From Gnetum montanum (Eukaryota; Streptophyta; Gnetopsida; Gnetales; Gnetaceae), in contig MNCI01035040.1 of NCBI GenBank assembly GCA_015680685.1, positions 518,700 to 574,737 on the forward strand: a stretch of 56,038 nucleotides of DNA, given 5' to 3'. Below the pieces are notes generated by a model. The model had not been told where the DNA came from. It made no database searches and was given only the letters and a program-made list of their open reading frames with translations. This document shows positions 31,657 through 43,410 of the stretch, piece by piece. Each line of letters begins with the position of its first letter. Within the stretch, counting starts at the first letter, position 1. The position numbers and the translations under genes are program-made.

Positions 31657-34494
31657 ATGGCACCAAAAAGGAAGCACACGCAAGAAGCAAGACCGTCTCA
31701 ACCAAGGGAGAAGTGGCCTAGAATGAGAAGTGGCCAAGAATAGGCCCAAGAAGAACCGCTTGCAACCCACACCACAAGTCCTCTTAGGGAAGAGGCCAAG
31801 GTGGAATCTATCCAATAAATTCTAAAACCAGTAGTAGCAATAGAACACTCCCATCAAGATGATGCACCAGCACCACAAGCAAATCTAGAGGTGACCTTGA
31901 TAGAAGCTTGCTTGAATTAGATCAAATCAAGGAAGGTTCAAAAAATGGTGCTCCAAGAGTTAAACTTTGGCCCTTTCCTGGAGCAAGTACCAAAAGAAGT
32001 GCAGGACCAACTAAAGGACTCTCCCATATGGCCAACCATCACTTCCACTAGGGAGTGGTACATGGGAGAGACATTCCTATTCTAGAACAATAGCCAGCCT
32101 AGATCCACAGTAAAAATCAAGGACATCTTAGTGTCCTACTCGACATAGGCCATTACTGCAATGCTTGGGTTGCTAGAAATGAGGGCAAGTCTTATAGAGA
32201 TCGTAATGTAGGTAGATCCTAGCATTAAGAAAGAATGGGTGTGATGGTGCTATGGCATCGATCACAAGGAGTTTGATGTGCTCACACCGACAAAGAGGAT
32301 TCACTACAAGATTTCGACCTTCTACCTCAATCCCACAGTGAGGCCAAGAAAAATCACCACCATCTCTAGCTGAGCATGCATCGCTCTAAGTGGGAGATTC
32401 CCTATTAACCTTCCACAACTGATCTATCTGAACATGGAGAAGAAATTTAAAGAAAATGAATGTGGAGGGAAGACACACTCCTTCTCATGCCTCATCAAAA
32501 AACTTTGTCGAATGGGAGGAACGGTCCATTGCACCAATGATGCTATCAAGCATGTTTTGACTTCCAATTGGATGAAAATGATGAAAGATAAGATACCTAC
32601 AACCACTATCCAAGAAGAGGAGTAGCAACCACCACCTTCACTTGCCACTCAAACAACTATGCCAGACATTGCTACAACCTCCAAACAATTGTGTGAATAC
32701 TAAGAATGGCTCTTGAGTGAACAAGAGCAACAAGTAGGCACGAGTGGTGGGGACCCATTAGTGTAAAGACCAACAATGAGTTACCTCAGTGAGGTGGCTC
32801 GAAAAATCAGCTTGATGGGTGGAGGTGGATCCATTTTCTCAACCTAAAGAACATAATTGCCCACATGGTTAAATCCTAACATTAGAGAGGTCACAGTATC
32901 TTTCGCAGAACAATTGTCACTCCTAGAAATCTTTGGAAATGTCATGACCTTCTCGATGCACTTGGAGAAAAGTGAGGGGGCAACTATATTGGTGATGTAG
33001 CACCAAGGGCAAAAAATAGTAGCAAAGGTGGTTGCTAACCATATTGCCGAAACACTCAATGCACCTGCAGCATCTAGACCAGACATCACTACACTCAAGG
33101 ATGTGCAGATGTCCACAAGAACCATAAGTCATAGAATAAATGCAACACAGCATGAAGAACTATTGGACCAACTAGTAGGAACTAGGCAACCACTTTCATA
33201 TGTCTTTGACCTTCCAAACAATATCACTAAAACCCAGTCGGAGCTGCTTAAGGCAAGGTGTAAAAACATCATCTTGGAGAGGCAACTCAAAACAACCAAG
33301 GAACTAAATGAATGCTTGGCTGCTGAAGTTGCCAAATTAAGACCCCAGATTGCCAAACCTACATTTCTCAACCTGGCATTGACAAGAGATGAAGCTATGG
33401 AACAACTTCATACTAGACTAAAAGGGGTTGAGGATGTAATGGAGATGGTAGTGTTCTATTAATTCTTAGTAGAGGCCATATAACACAAAATTCAAAAGGC
33501 CTTGGATCAAACATGCCAGGAGAATGTACAGTTGATCGCAAAGCACCATTTCCTATGGAATGTTGATGAGCATAAACAACAATTAATCAACTTCATCCAT
33601 CAACAATTGGAGCAATTGGCCATAGCAAACATAGAACTAAGGAGATTGGAAGTAGAAAATAGAAATCTCTCCATGGAGGAATTCTACACCCTTTACCAAG
33701 AAATTGTGATCAAGGTAGCCACTTGGAAATTGAAGGCTCTCAAACTTGAGAGAGTTAAGGACCATTACAAAAAATAGGTCAGTCTACAAAAGGAAGTAAA
33801 TAAAAAACACATCCAGTTGGTGAAGGAAAAAGTGAATGAAACCCTCCAACAACTCCAGGAAGGGAAAGAATTGTGACAACTCATTGTTGATGGGATAGAT
33901 GCCTACAACAAGGTAGAAATTTGCATGAAGGAATTGTAAATTGAGGAGATGATGGAATACATGGAGCTCGCCAATCTCTGTTATGCAAATTTGGCCATGT
34001 TAATTGCTAGACAACCATAATTATAACTCAAGAAATAGGTGGCCAGCTTGTACTTGTTGTATGAGGCTGAGTTCAAGCATCACAAAGACACCAAGCAAAA
34101 GCTTGCGATGGCAAACGCTAAACTTGAAGTTCTCAAGGCACAATTCACTAATCAACAATCAACTACTGAGAACCTAACTAGGAGGATGAACAACTACCAA
34201 GAGCTACAAAACACAGTCAGGGCATTCGATATCAAATGTAAACAGTTCGCTACCTGGTTTGTCAACGTAAAGGAGATGTTTCCTCTAATGTCCTATCTGT
34301 GGGATATTCCCATTTCAACCCACATTGGTGATGCTGCATGGACTATGAATGATCCCTGGAGTAAGGAGGAGAAGATGAAGGAATTACTAAATGCCTTTCA
34401 CCTTCCACTAGAGGTTGCAGCTACAGCAGGATACCCACAGCTACCCCAGCTACCACACATGCCCAAAGCCAGTAAAGGTCCTTCAAAACCTTAG
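31657..34494 (+). pseudogene. aORF of E3: best-preserved plant-transposon/coiled-coil protein
   Basis: Starts MAPKRKHTQEARPSQPRE, basic as in E1 and E4. The plant-transposon domain spans about 31960-32560: LQELNFGPFLEQV, QLKDSPIWP, WYMGETFLF, VKIKDILVSYS, then RFPINLPQLIYLNMEKKF and SFSCLIKKLCRMGG. The segment after 'HYKI..FYLNP' is the 'R.H.I...L.P' part of that family. From 33028 to 33462 and 33502 to 34200 it is long coiled coil (heptads with Leu/Ile), broken at 33460-33500 and several later places. The C-terminus reads FATWFVNVKEMFPLMSYLWD and AAWTMNDPWSKEEK, equivalent to E1's and E4's. Pro-rich end (QLPQLPHMPKAS). About 940 codons in all. Role unknown. Confidence 0.7.
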
Positions 34495-34546
34495 GAGCCT
34501 CCACGACTTGGAACTTCCTAATCTTCTCCACTACCTTCATGCCATT

Positions 34547-35442
34547 TGATGAGTCATAGTTTAGTTGGCTACGTTGACGAGGCCTCATCAATGTGACCTC
34601 ATCGACTGGGCCTCGTCGATGCATCATATCATGCATCGACGAGGCCCCATCGGCACAATGTCTATTTTTAGCTATAAATACAAATCTACTAGCTACATTT
34701 ATGGCATAAGAGATTTTAGTTACAGTGAAGCTCTTGTAGTTTTTCCATTTTAAAGTTAGAATTTTCCTTCTAAGTGCCCATAGCAAGAGTCATTGAATGT
34801 ATGGATCTTTATTCGAGCATTGTTGTACTTGAGCATGATAGTGTGTACAATAATAAAGATAAGCTTTCTAATAAACCTTGTAACATTATGGATAGATTAA
34901 ATGTTTTATTTGTGCATTTGATTTTCAATTATTTATTCAATGCTTTCAATTATTTATTAAGTGCTTCCTATAATTAAGTTAATGAACCAATTAAGCAAGA
35001 TAGATTACACACATGAGTACAACCGCTTCGAGCATAACACGTATTTGCTTGGTAATTCCAAGAGCGTTATTGCTTGGTACACCAGTAGCATTAGGCTTGG
35101 TCACCCAATAGTGGATACATGGATTCAAGATGTGTACGGAAAGTAGGACCGGATGCTTATGTTAGGATTAGTTAGATGCTAGTTACTTAGTTAATTTAAA
35201 TTAGTTAATCCAATCACTTTTATCTTCCTTTGAATACCAAAACAAGATGCCTCAATTACACTTAACCATACTAATGTACATCACAAGTGTAATTGGGAAG
35301 ACAACAATTAATCTTAAGGCAAGATTCACTTTCTAAAAGACTAGTGCACCGAAAATGATAAAGTCCATGGAATTTGATCAGATTGTGCATGAACGCTATG
35401 TGATTCATCTAGTTGGATGTAGGGGTACCTCGCTACTCATCA
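34547..35442 (+). mobile_element. Solo LTR (LTR6) inserted in E3
   Basis: TGATGAGTCATAG start, CTACTCATCA end. Flanks are CCATT (34542-34546) and CCATC (35443-35447), a 4-of-5 target duplication. U3 has TCGACGAGGCC repeats (34570-34655), including a near-perfect inverted repeat GCCTCGTCGATGCAT...ATGCATCGACGAGGC at 34612-34646. TATA box CTATAAATAC at 34672. It is not E3's own LTR, because E3's 3' untranslated region resumes after it and leads to LTR7. Solo LTRs arise by recombination between two LTRs of one element. Confidence 0.85.
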
Positions 35443-35646
35443 CCATCAGAGAAAGTGCTATCCAATTTTGTGTAGTCATGTCATGGTGTTCAATTTTGTG
35501 TCATGAACACTACGATTTTTGCAATGTGTTGATTTGTACACTCAAGCACTCAATTTTGTCATGTCAATTTGTTTTGTTAAGAGTTAGTCAATAATACCAT
35601 ACCTTCCCAATTTTGTAAAGGAACTCAAGGATGAGTTTTAATTCAA
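35443..35646 (+). other. E3 3' untranslated region, resumed after LTR6
   Basis: Contains GTTAGTCAATAATACCATACCTTCCCAATTTTGTAAAG and CTCAAGGATGAG, matching the corresponding stretches in E2 (16880-16970). The polypurine tract and the first ~14 bp of LTR7 appear deleted: ATTCA runs straight into AAAGTGTTGCATTGAC. Confidence 0.65.
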
Positions 35647-36542
35647 AGTGTTGCATTGACAAGCCCCTGTTGATGTAGCCTCGTCGACAAGGCCCTATTT
35701 ACTTGGTGTTGCCCCATCGACGGAGCATTTGCTATGACCCCGTCAATGTAGTCCTATAGCAAAAACTATAAATATGAGTTCTCAGCCATGTTTATGAACA
35801 TCAAGTCATAGTAGTAGCTGAACTCTTACAGTTTTTACATTCAAAAGTTAGAATATTTTCCTAAGTGCCCGTAGCAAGAGTCATTCAGTGTACGGATCTT
35901 TATTCAAGCACTATTGTACCTGACCACGACAATGTGTGTGGCAATAAAGACAAGCTTCTTCATAAACCTTGTAGCACTCTGGATAGTTTAAATGTTTTAT
36001 TCATGCATTTAATGTTTTCAATTATTTATTCAATTTTCATTAGTAACTAAGTGATTAAGCGACATAAGCTAAATAGATTAAACACCTAAGTACGACCGCT
36101 TCAAGTGTAAACACGTATTTACTTGGTAATCATAGCAGCATTATTACTTGGTGCACCTAGTAGCATAGCACTTGGTAACCCAGTAGTGATACATGGGTTC
36201 AAGACATGTACAGAAAGTGGTACTAGATGCTTATGTTAGGACTAATTAAAGATTAGTTAAATAGATAAATTAAATTAGTTCTCAATTTACTTGATCTCTC
36301 TCTTTTAGTATCAAAACCATAAAACATAAAATCACAAAAGTCATATGCCTCAATTACACTTAACCATAGCTTTGTACTTCACAAGTGTAATTGGCAAGAC
36401 AACAAATGATCATTACGGCAAGGTTCACTTCCTAGGAGACTACTATACCGAAAACTAGAGAGTCTGCGACATTCAACTAGATTACGCATGAATGCTTTGT
36501 GATTCATATGGTTAGGCGTAGGGGTACTTCAATCGCTCATCA
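35647..36542 (+). repeat. 3' LTR of E3 (LTR7), 5' end clipped
   Basis: Aligns with LTR5 from AAAGTGTYGCATYGA onward, through CTATAGCAAAAACTATAAATATGA (TATA at 35769) and the identical leader, to CGCTCATCA. Many transitions separate it from LTR5, so the insertion is not recent. Confidence 0.88.
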
Positions 36543-36547
36543 ATTGC

Positions 36548-36768
36548 TAATGCTAGCAGACACTGAAGTTCAAGCTAAGATGCAAAAGATAATTACTAAT
36601 CAATAAGTAAAAAAGTTAGGTAAAGATATTCCACCACCATCCTCTAAAACTTTTGTAGTTCCTAAAGATTCCACGGTGGACGACTCTAATCTAGAAATGA
36701 AGCTTGAATCATCATCAAATATTTTTTATAATTTGATGAAAGAAAATATAAAATCATTTGTTGATTGA
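36548..36768 (+). pseudogene. Element B unknown ORF, 3' end
   Basis: Resumes after E3's right duplication: LADTEVQAKMQKIITNQ, then KKLGKDIPPPSSKTFVVPKDSTVDDSNLEMKLESSSNIFYNLMKENIKSFVD and a TGA at about 36766. It is Lys/Glu-rich, in keeping with the coiled-coil end of the 5' part. Only one internal TAA (CAA-like context) is seen. Confidence 0.5.
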
Positions 36769-36950
36769 TGGTTCAAGTTATTAAATTTTCTTATTTGTAT
36801 TTATTTACTTAAAACCTCTTATGTTAGATAGTGAAGTTTTTAAACTTTTAATTTACCATACTAAGCATGTATTTCTTTTTTGTGGTTTAGTATTTGGTTA
36901 TGTTGTAATATATTTTCAAGGAGATAATTACCCTAGATATCTCTAGTTGT
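36769..36950. other. Element B non-coding sequence before LINE2
   Basis: AT-rich, no ORF. Belongs to B by position. The exact LINE2 boundary could not be set: no clean poly(T)/target duplication was found, though a T-run lies at 36871. Confidence 0.35.
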
Positions 36951-37659
36951 TTTCCTTGCATTTCAAGAACTATTAAAAAACAAACAAAATAATTTAAAAA
37001 TTAGTTTAGAAAAGAAAAGTTACTCACTATCATCTTATATTTATAGTAATATTAGAGGGTATCACACCTTAAAAAATAAATAATAATATTTAAAAAATTC
37101 AAAGTACATTAGATAATTGAAGATAGATTCTAAAGAAAAAGCCCAACAATTTTGAGGATGTCTTTTTAGGTTTTCATCCTTACAACCAATCTTTAAAAAC
37201 CTTCCCTCTAAAGTAGGAAAAGGATCAGGCCTTGCCCTTATTTAGAAGTGCCCTCGTGAGTTTTTACTTTATACTAAAGAATTTCTTATAAAGAGAAGGA
37301 GAAAACTCTCTTTAAAGAAAAAAGAATACATTAATCAAAAATAAAGAACAAATATCAATAAAAGATGAAAGCTTCCCATCCTTGAGCTACCAAAATAAAA
37401 AAATTAATCCTGTAGAAACAAATTAATTATTCAACTTTCACTAGAAGCTTTTTTGCTTGAAGTTGTAGCTAAAAAGTGACATCTTTGAGAATCTAATATC
37501 TAAAACTTAAAGAGAGGTTATAATTATGCTCTTGCTACTAAAAAATAACTATATATTGAAGCTTTTAAATAGAATAGAGAACAATTAGTTGAAGACAATT
37601 TCAAATGCAAAGAAATGAAGTAGACAAAGTATGTTGATCACCAAGAATGACTTGATTGA

Positions 37660-39400
37660 TCCTTGGTTAAAAGTTATGAATGTTGGATGTTCATTTCCAA
37701 GCATGCTAAGCAATAGAACACTAAAAAAACATGAGAAAAATAGTTTTCACTTGTACAAATGAAACTTTGAGGAAAAACATTTCCCATATGTTTAAGACGT
37801 GCTGATAGGAAGACCTTAATGAATAAGACATAATAAAAAATACGAATTTTAGGAAATGTAGAAGCTTTCAAAATATCTTTTATTTTCCTCATCCAAAGAT
37901 ACAATTATAATTTCATTTTTTAGGCCTTATTAAATTTTTTATGAATAAAATCATTCTTTGTAATAATTTCATAATAACTTTTAAATTAAAAGGAAAAACA
38001 TATATACCATCCTTCCAAAAATATTTGAAAAGACTAATGCAAATTGTTGTCAACTTTAAATGAATTCTTAAGATTAGAAATTAATTTTTCAAATTTCTCT
38101 TTTCTCTTTCTATTTAAACCATAGAAGCTAGAAGCCTCATTTTAATTAATCCATCAATTACGAATATACAAAAAAGAAACCATAGTGATACCAAATCTTC
38201 TCCAAGTGGTACATAATCTAGATGCATTAGTAGTCTAAGCTTCTTCATTAAAAGTGAGCCACCGTGAGATAATTTCCTTAAGCATATCTTCTAAAACTAT
38301 AATATGATTGTAATTCCAATATTCACTAAGCTTCCACCATGTCTTCCAAATTTGTTTAAGAATTAGAGAACCAAGAATAGAAATAGCCTAAGGAAAAAGA
38401 AGATAGTGAACAAAGGTATTAGAAGATAAACTATTATCATTCTTAGGTTTTCCTTACATAAGTCTATTTATTAAAAGAAGCATCCAAAGATCATCATCAT
38501 TAATGCACTTTGCAATCCATTTATCTACAAGAGAAATACCTCGATTATAGCAATTAATGAGGCCAACTCGTCCATCTTTCTTGCTACTACTGCAAATATC
38601 CCAAGTAATTCTAGAAAACTCTTTTTTATGTTTCTTAACAAACTAAAGAAACTAATGGATAATATGATGAATTCTCTTATAAGAATTTCTAGTAGCCCAA
38701 CAACTAAAGTAATAAACATGAGTTGATTGAAGCATTTACTTAATAACTTAAAACTTTTCAGCAAGGGTGAGCATTTTTTCTATTTATTTATCAAGATTCT
38801 TTTCAATTTTATCAATTACATAATTTATAAAAATAGTAATATTGGGCTCAAAATAAAAAGGTAATCCTAAAATTTTAAAAACAGAATCCAAGATTTTCCA
38901 AGGCTTTAGAGTAACCCACTTATCAATATTATCAAACAATAAATAGCAGATTTTCAACAATTAATCCGAGAGCTAGATAATATGCAGTAATCTAAGGGTA
39001 TTGATATGTTGTAGATAATTGTTGATCATAAAAAATCATCTACAAAGTGCATGCTAAGTAATTACATACCTTAATCTTTAATTGAAATTCCCTTAATGAA
39101 ATTCCTTTGTAGGTCATAATGCATATTATGTGAAAACAATTTGCAATAATAAGAAAATGATAGGGAGCTAGAGGACAACCTTAATAAACTAATCCTTAAA
39201 GAGTAAAGGAAAAACTTAATCTAAAATTAGTAACAACTTGAGCATTAGCATCAATGAATAAGGTAACATGAAGTCGAATAAAATAATCATCAAATCCTAG
39301 TTTATAGAGACAAGAAATAATGAAATTCCATTCAATCTTCTCATAAGCTTTAGCATAATCAAAAGCCCATTACATACCTTTCCAAGCTATAATAACATTA
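37660..39400 (-). pseudogene. LINE2 ORF2: rest of RT and C-terminal region
   Basis: Minus-strand frame immediately left of the 1.84-kb insert: ILNNVIIAWKGM, WAFDYAKAYEKIEWNFI (RT motif with catalytic Asp) and DANAQVVTNF. A GCPLAPYHFLIIA segment near 39180 corresponds to 'QGCPLAPYLF'. Around 38640-38430 FSRITWDICSSSKKDGRVGLIN...DKWI matches the L1 post-RT 'W..IC.PK..GGLGL.....KW' block. 37870-37680 (FPKIRIFYYVLF...SFICTSENYFSHVFLVFYC) matches the Cys/His-bearing C-terminal segment. Many stops. Confidence 0.65.
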
Positions 39401-39416
39401 TTTAAGATATGTGTAG

Positions 39417-41253
39417 CACCCCTTTGAATTTTTAGAAAGATTAGCATTTTTTTCTTTTACCCTTACATTGGTTTTGTAGTTCAAAATTGGCTTAATGGAG
39501 GGTCTTATACATTGATTTATCCATAGTGTGCGATATTTTGTCCTTGTTTAGCATTTCAGCATGAGACTTAATAATTGGTATAACTATACTTTGATTTTAT
39601 TCTAATGAGTCTCACTCCTTTACAATGATGTTTGATATGAGACTTTATAAATGCATGATCATTATTTTTAGTGGCATGAGATTTTATTAATAGTTTAACC
39701 ATGCATGAGACCTTGGTTAATTTGGCTTTCTATCCTACTAATGTTATTTCTATTTAATAAGTCTCATCTATTTGTATTTATGGTTAATATGAGATTTTAT
39801 ATTTTTGTATTTTGATTATCATCTTATGATGCTAACCTTGTTGTCTCTAGATAAGAACAAAATCACTGTACCTGGGCTCCACAAAAGATGATATTATTCT
39901 CTATCTTGAACTTGTTACATTTAATAAATCTCATGTTAGAAATTTCTAGAAGTCATGTGTAGGAATATGTGAATTGGCCTTTATAAGCAAGTTATGGATT
40001 TCTTGCTTAACTATTAATTTTCATATGTGTCTTCTTCTATCTTAAACTTTTTGGTACTTTGCTCTTGGAAACTCAAGAGGCTTGTTCATCAATGGGGAAT
40101 ATTTTGTCAGTTTAGAAAGGTAGTATATTTATTCTTTGTTTCAAATTCCTTCTTGTATCTAATGCTAATGCTTCTTCTTAATGCCTTTTTAGAGTCTTAT
40201 GGTTGTTAGAGTTATTTTAGTTCTTAAATCTTGAAGGATAGTAGTTGATTAAGATGTGGCAGAAGTTGTAGAAGATGCAAGCAGCATCACCTCAACAACA
40301 GCAAATAGTCTTAACATGAGATGGGACATGTACAAGGTTGAATAGCAAATTAGCAACACTTACTCTTAACATCATATAAAACATGAGTAATGTTAAGTTA
40401 CCTTGGAAGCTAGCATGCACAGGTAATCCTTGTGAGTTCTATGGAGCTTTCAATCCTTCAAGGAGACTTAGACCTAGTTACTTGGGGATATTCCTAGATG
40501 AGACTCGGATCTAGTTAGTTTAGGAGGAAAGTGGAATTAGGCCTAAGATTATAGTCAGTAAGTTACCCAGCTAAAAATGAGCGGTAGAGGTGACTGGAAT
40601 AGTTCCTATCATGCAATCTAGGTTTCAGTTACTACCTTCTTAGACAATAGGACTATTGCAAATCTATTGAGGTTACTTGGTAGTACAATCATTGGATATT
40701 GCCAAGAGACCAACTAATGATGAGGATGTTTTAAGGTGTTCAAGGAAGAGGATATTGTAGCTCAGCTAGGAACCTTTAAATATTTTTGTTAGCATTAGAT
40801 AGGATACCTAGGAGTCTAGCATGGTAAGTCCATTCTTTGTTAACGTATTCAAAAATATCATCTAATAGTTTGCTACACCTATGATGGCTCACTCTATTCA
40901 TGCCTTGAATGGGACAATAAGGTGGTTCTAACTACTTGGAGATCACTGAATCTTCCTACATGATAATGTATGCAGATAAAATGAGCATAGGTATGGGAAG
41001 TAGGAGGATGATGTAGCTTGTACAATAAAATAATGAAAGATTGAAGGATTTAATTGTTGGAATTTCTTACAATTTTGTAATACTTGCATCCACGTTGTAC
41101 AAAGGTCAAGTTTGTTTTTTATCTTTATCATACCCCTAATCCCTTTCTTTTATTATAATTGATGAAATAATTGGTGAAGCATAATGCTGAAGTGTGTTTG
41201 CTAGTTTGGAATTGTAAGTTAATTAATGAAAATTAAAATAATTCTTAATCAAA
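39417..41253. mobile_element. Unknown 1.84-kb insertion in LINE2 RT
   Basis: Flanked by ATTTAAGATATGTGTAG (39400-39416) and ATTTAAGTGTGTGATAG (41254-41270), an imperfect ~17-bp duplication. Removing it and one flank restores the LINE2 RT reading across the join. The right end is A-rich (AATGAAAATTAAAATAATTC). No long ORF. The left third carries the GAGACTTTAT motif repeats. The length of the duplication suggests LINE-driven insertion of a non-coding or 5'-truncated RNA (inference). Confidence 0.55.
39561..39934. repeat. Dispersed ATGAGACTTTAT motif, both orientations
   Basis: Forms of RYATGAGAYTTWAT start near 39561, 39636, 39676, 39704 and 39789. Inverse forms (AATRAGTCTCAT or AAATCTCATG) are near 39604, 39757 and 39925. 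Eight in about 370 bp is well above chance for a 10-mer, but they are irregularly spaced. Confidence 0.5.
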
Positions 41254-41270
41254 ATTTAAGTGTGTGATAG

Positions 41271-42945
41271 TATTTCTACCTTTAACAAAACTATTCTACT
41301 CAAGTTTGATAATATCTTCAATAACCTTTTGAATTTGGCAAGCCATGCATTTAGCTAAACTTTTATAAGTATTATTAAGAAGGGTAATAACTGATCAATT
41401 ATTAATATGTTGAAGATCTCCATTCTTAGAAAGAAGACAAATCACATCTTTATTTATATTTTTATCAAGAAAAACTTTTTTAATGGATTCTTGAAAAATA
41501 TGAAAGAGATCATCTTTAGTGATGTCCTAATGCTTCTTAAAAAATTTAATAAAAAAACCATCAAAACTCAAAGGTTTATCATATGTTAAACTAAAGGTCA
41601 TTACTTTGATTTCTTCTACTATAATTTCTTGTTAAAAAATACTTTGACGTGCTTCTATAATAAGATGAGAAATATGAATACTAGAGGCTTGAAAGGATTC
41701 CCTAATAATATCTTCAAAAGTAAAAATAGAAGAAAAATAACTCACCAAACAAACTATTAATAGTCTTGAGATCTTTAATGATGGAATTATTTATATAAAG
41801 TGATTCTAGTTTAAGTACTTAACTCTTTCCTTTCAAAAATTAAAAAAAAATGCCTTGTAAGGTTTGTCTTTAATTTCTAGCCAACACATGTGACTTTTAG
41901 TTAGAGCACTTTTAGCTTCAAAAGTATCCTCACATTATTTAGCATAATAGGCTTTAGCCATGGTTTTTTGAGTTTTAAAATCAAAGGAATTTTGGTCTAA
42001 AATAATTTGCATTTACTTTATAAATTCTACAAGATCTTCTTCAAGTTGATGCTTATGCTTAACAAATTGCTTTTAAAACCATCTAGTATAGTTTTTAACT
42101 CTATAAGTTGTTTGTTGGTACTGGTCAATCTAACCAATATAATAGTAGACTTGTTTAATGCATTTCATAATGACTTCAAAATATTTTTCCCATTAGGACC
42201 TATGAACATATTAGTATTTATATGAAAAAGCTCATGCTTTCGAAAGAATGAAGAAATAAAACTATAAAGAAAAATGCTAATAAAAAATGATCTAGCAAAG
42301 TACCATGTGTATCCACTTCTACTTTCCTTAGTTTGACAATAAATTATATCATTTGCTTATTGATAATTATACCAAGTATAATATTTCTCATTCAAATTAG
42401 ATGAGAATAAAGAGATAATATCAAAAAGAAAATGTTTTCCTTTGAAATTACATCAATCTTTTCTTGCTTGAGAAGATATATTAGGAGGAAGGCCACCAAG
42501 TTTATCTAAATGACTTTGAACTATATTGAAATTACCTCTAATAATCCAAGGAACTTTAGGTAGAGATAGAAGATATTTCCAAACCTTTGATCTATCTTTC
42601 AAATTATTATAAGCATGAACATTAGAGAGCTCAAAGTCACCTTTTTCACTATGACAAGTAATCTAAATAACTCTTCCAAGGTTGTTAAAGCTAGAATTCA
42701 AAACTTCTCTTGTTCAATTTTTATTAACAAAAATAGAAATACCTCCTTTCTTAGCTTCATGAGTAATAGAAAAAATAATGCACTTTTTAAAATGAATTTA
42801 CCAATAAAATTAATATCATAAGCTAAAATCTTAATTTCTTACAAGAAAAGAAAATCTAGAGATAATATTGGTTTGAAAGATACTATTCGATAATCTTTGC
42901 TCAAGACTTGTGAGAAAGGCCCTGCATATTCCATCATAAAACAAA
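41271..42945 (-). pseudogene. LINE2 ORF2: endonuclease and first half of RT
   Basis: Minus frame from about 42945: WNMQGLSHKS (the 'WN.RGL' start of plant L1 endonucleases) and EAKKGGISIFVNKN near 42760. From 42650 it reads LSNVHAYNNLKDRSKVWKYLLSLP and WIIRGNFNIVQSHLDKLGG, corresponding to 'NVYAP....R..LW..L' and 'GDFN.V...DK.GG', then YTWYNYQ near 42380. The RT start is near 41600-41290: FSLTYDKPLSFDGFFIKFFKKH, DVICLLSKNGDLQHIN, LLNNTYKSLAKCMACQIQKVI. Multiple stops. Confidence 0.75.
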
Positions 42946-43410
42946 CATTGAGATGTGAGGGAGGAGGCTGGTATCCTTGATTTTTCAAGCTCAGCATTTA
43001 TCTCACAATTCATGTCACTAATAAGGAAAAAAGCATCATCTAATAAAAAACTATTTGGAATGGTAGTAGAAGTAAAAAGAGAATGGGATAGCTTTGAAGT
43101 TTTAAATTGAAACCAATAGTTGCAAGCATTTTCCTTTTAGGTTGCATTGAGTGAAATTCATTTGCATCAATATTTTCATTGTTGGTTCCTAATGAAAATT
43201 TCTTTTTTCTAAAGAGGAATTCTCTTTAGATATTAAGAGTTAATTGGTACTTATATAATTAAAAGGATTAGTACAAGGTTGAGAACTTGTTAAAGAAGAT
43301 TTCATTTGTGCATGCTAAAAACTACCATTATTTTTCTTTTATGAAAATTATTCTTTCTTTTCCTTAGGAACTACTTTTTTATTGAGAATAGGACAGATTC
43401 CAATAATATG
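42946..43410 (-). pseudogene. LINE2 ORF1 C-terminus and inter-ORF linker
   Basis: On the minus strand it starts with the second half of the CCHC knuckle (GHIIGICPILNKK, from 43410 leftward) and runs through a Lys/Asn-rich tail without recognised domain to the ORF2 start region. AATATG at 43405-43410 is the left copy of the 6-bp duplication of the GC-rich insert. Confidence 0.55.

Larger units (their letters stand above)
22358..36542 (+). mobile_element. E3: full-length Athila-like element with gag, pol and aORF
   Basis: LTR5 (22358-23311) and LTR7 (35647-36542) are flanked by identical 5-bp duplications ATTGC (22353-22357, 36543-36547). Inside, in order: tRNA-Asp primer site, gag, protease, RT, RNase H, integrase, a spacer of about 2.1 kb, aORF and 3' untranslated region. 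A solo LTR (34547-35442) sits between aORF and the 3' LTR. About 13.3 kb without it. All ORFs carry stops. Confidence 0.92.

Noticed and set aside
34547-35442. LTR6 as the 3' LTR of E3
   Set aside because: E3's 3' untranslated sequence continues after it, LTR6 has its own flanking duplication, and only LTR7 is followed by ATTGC matching E3's left flank.
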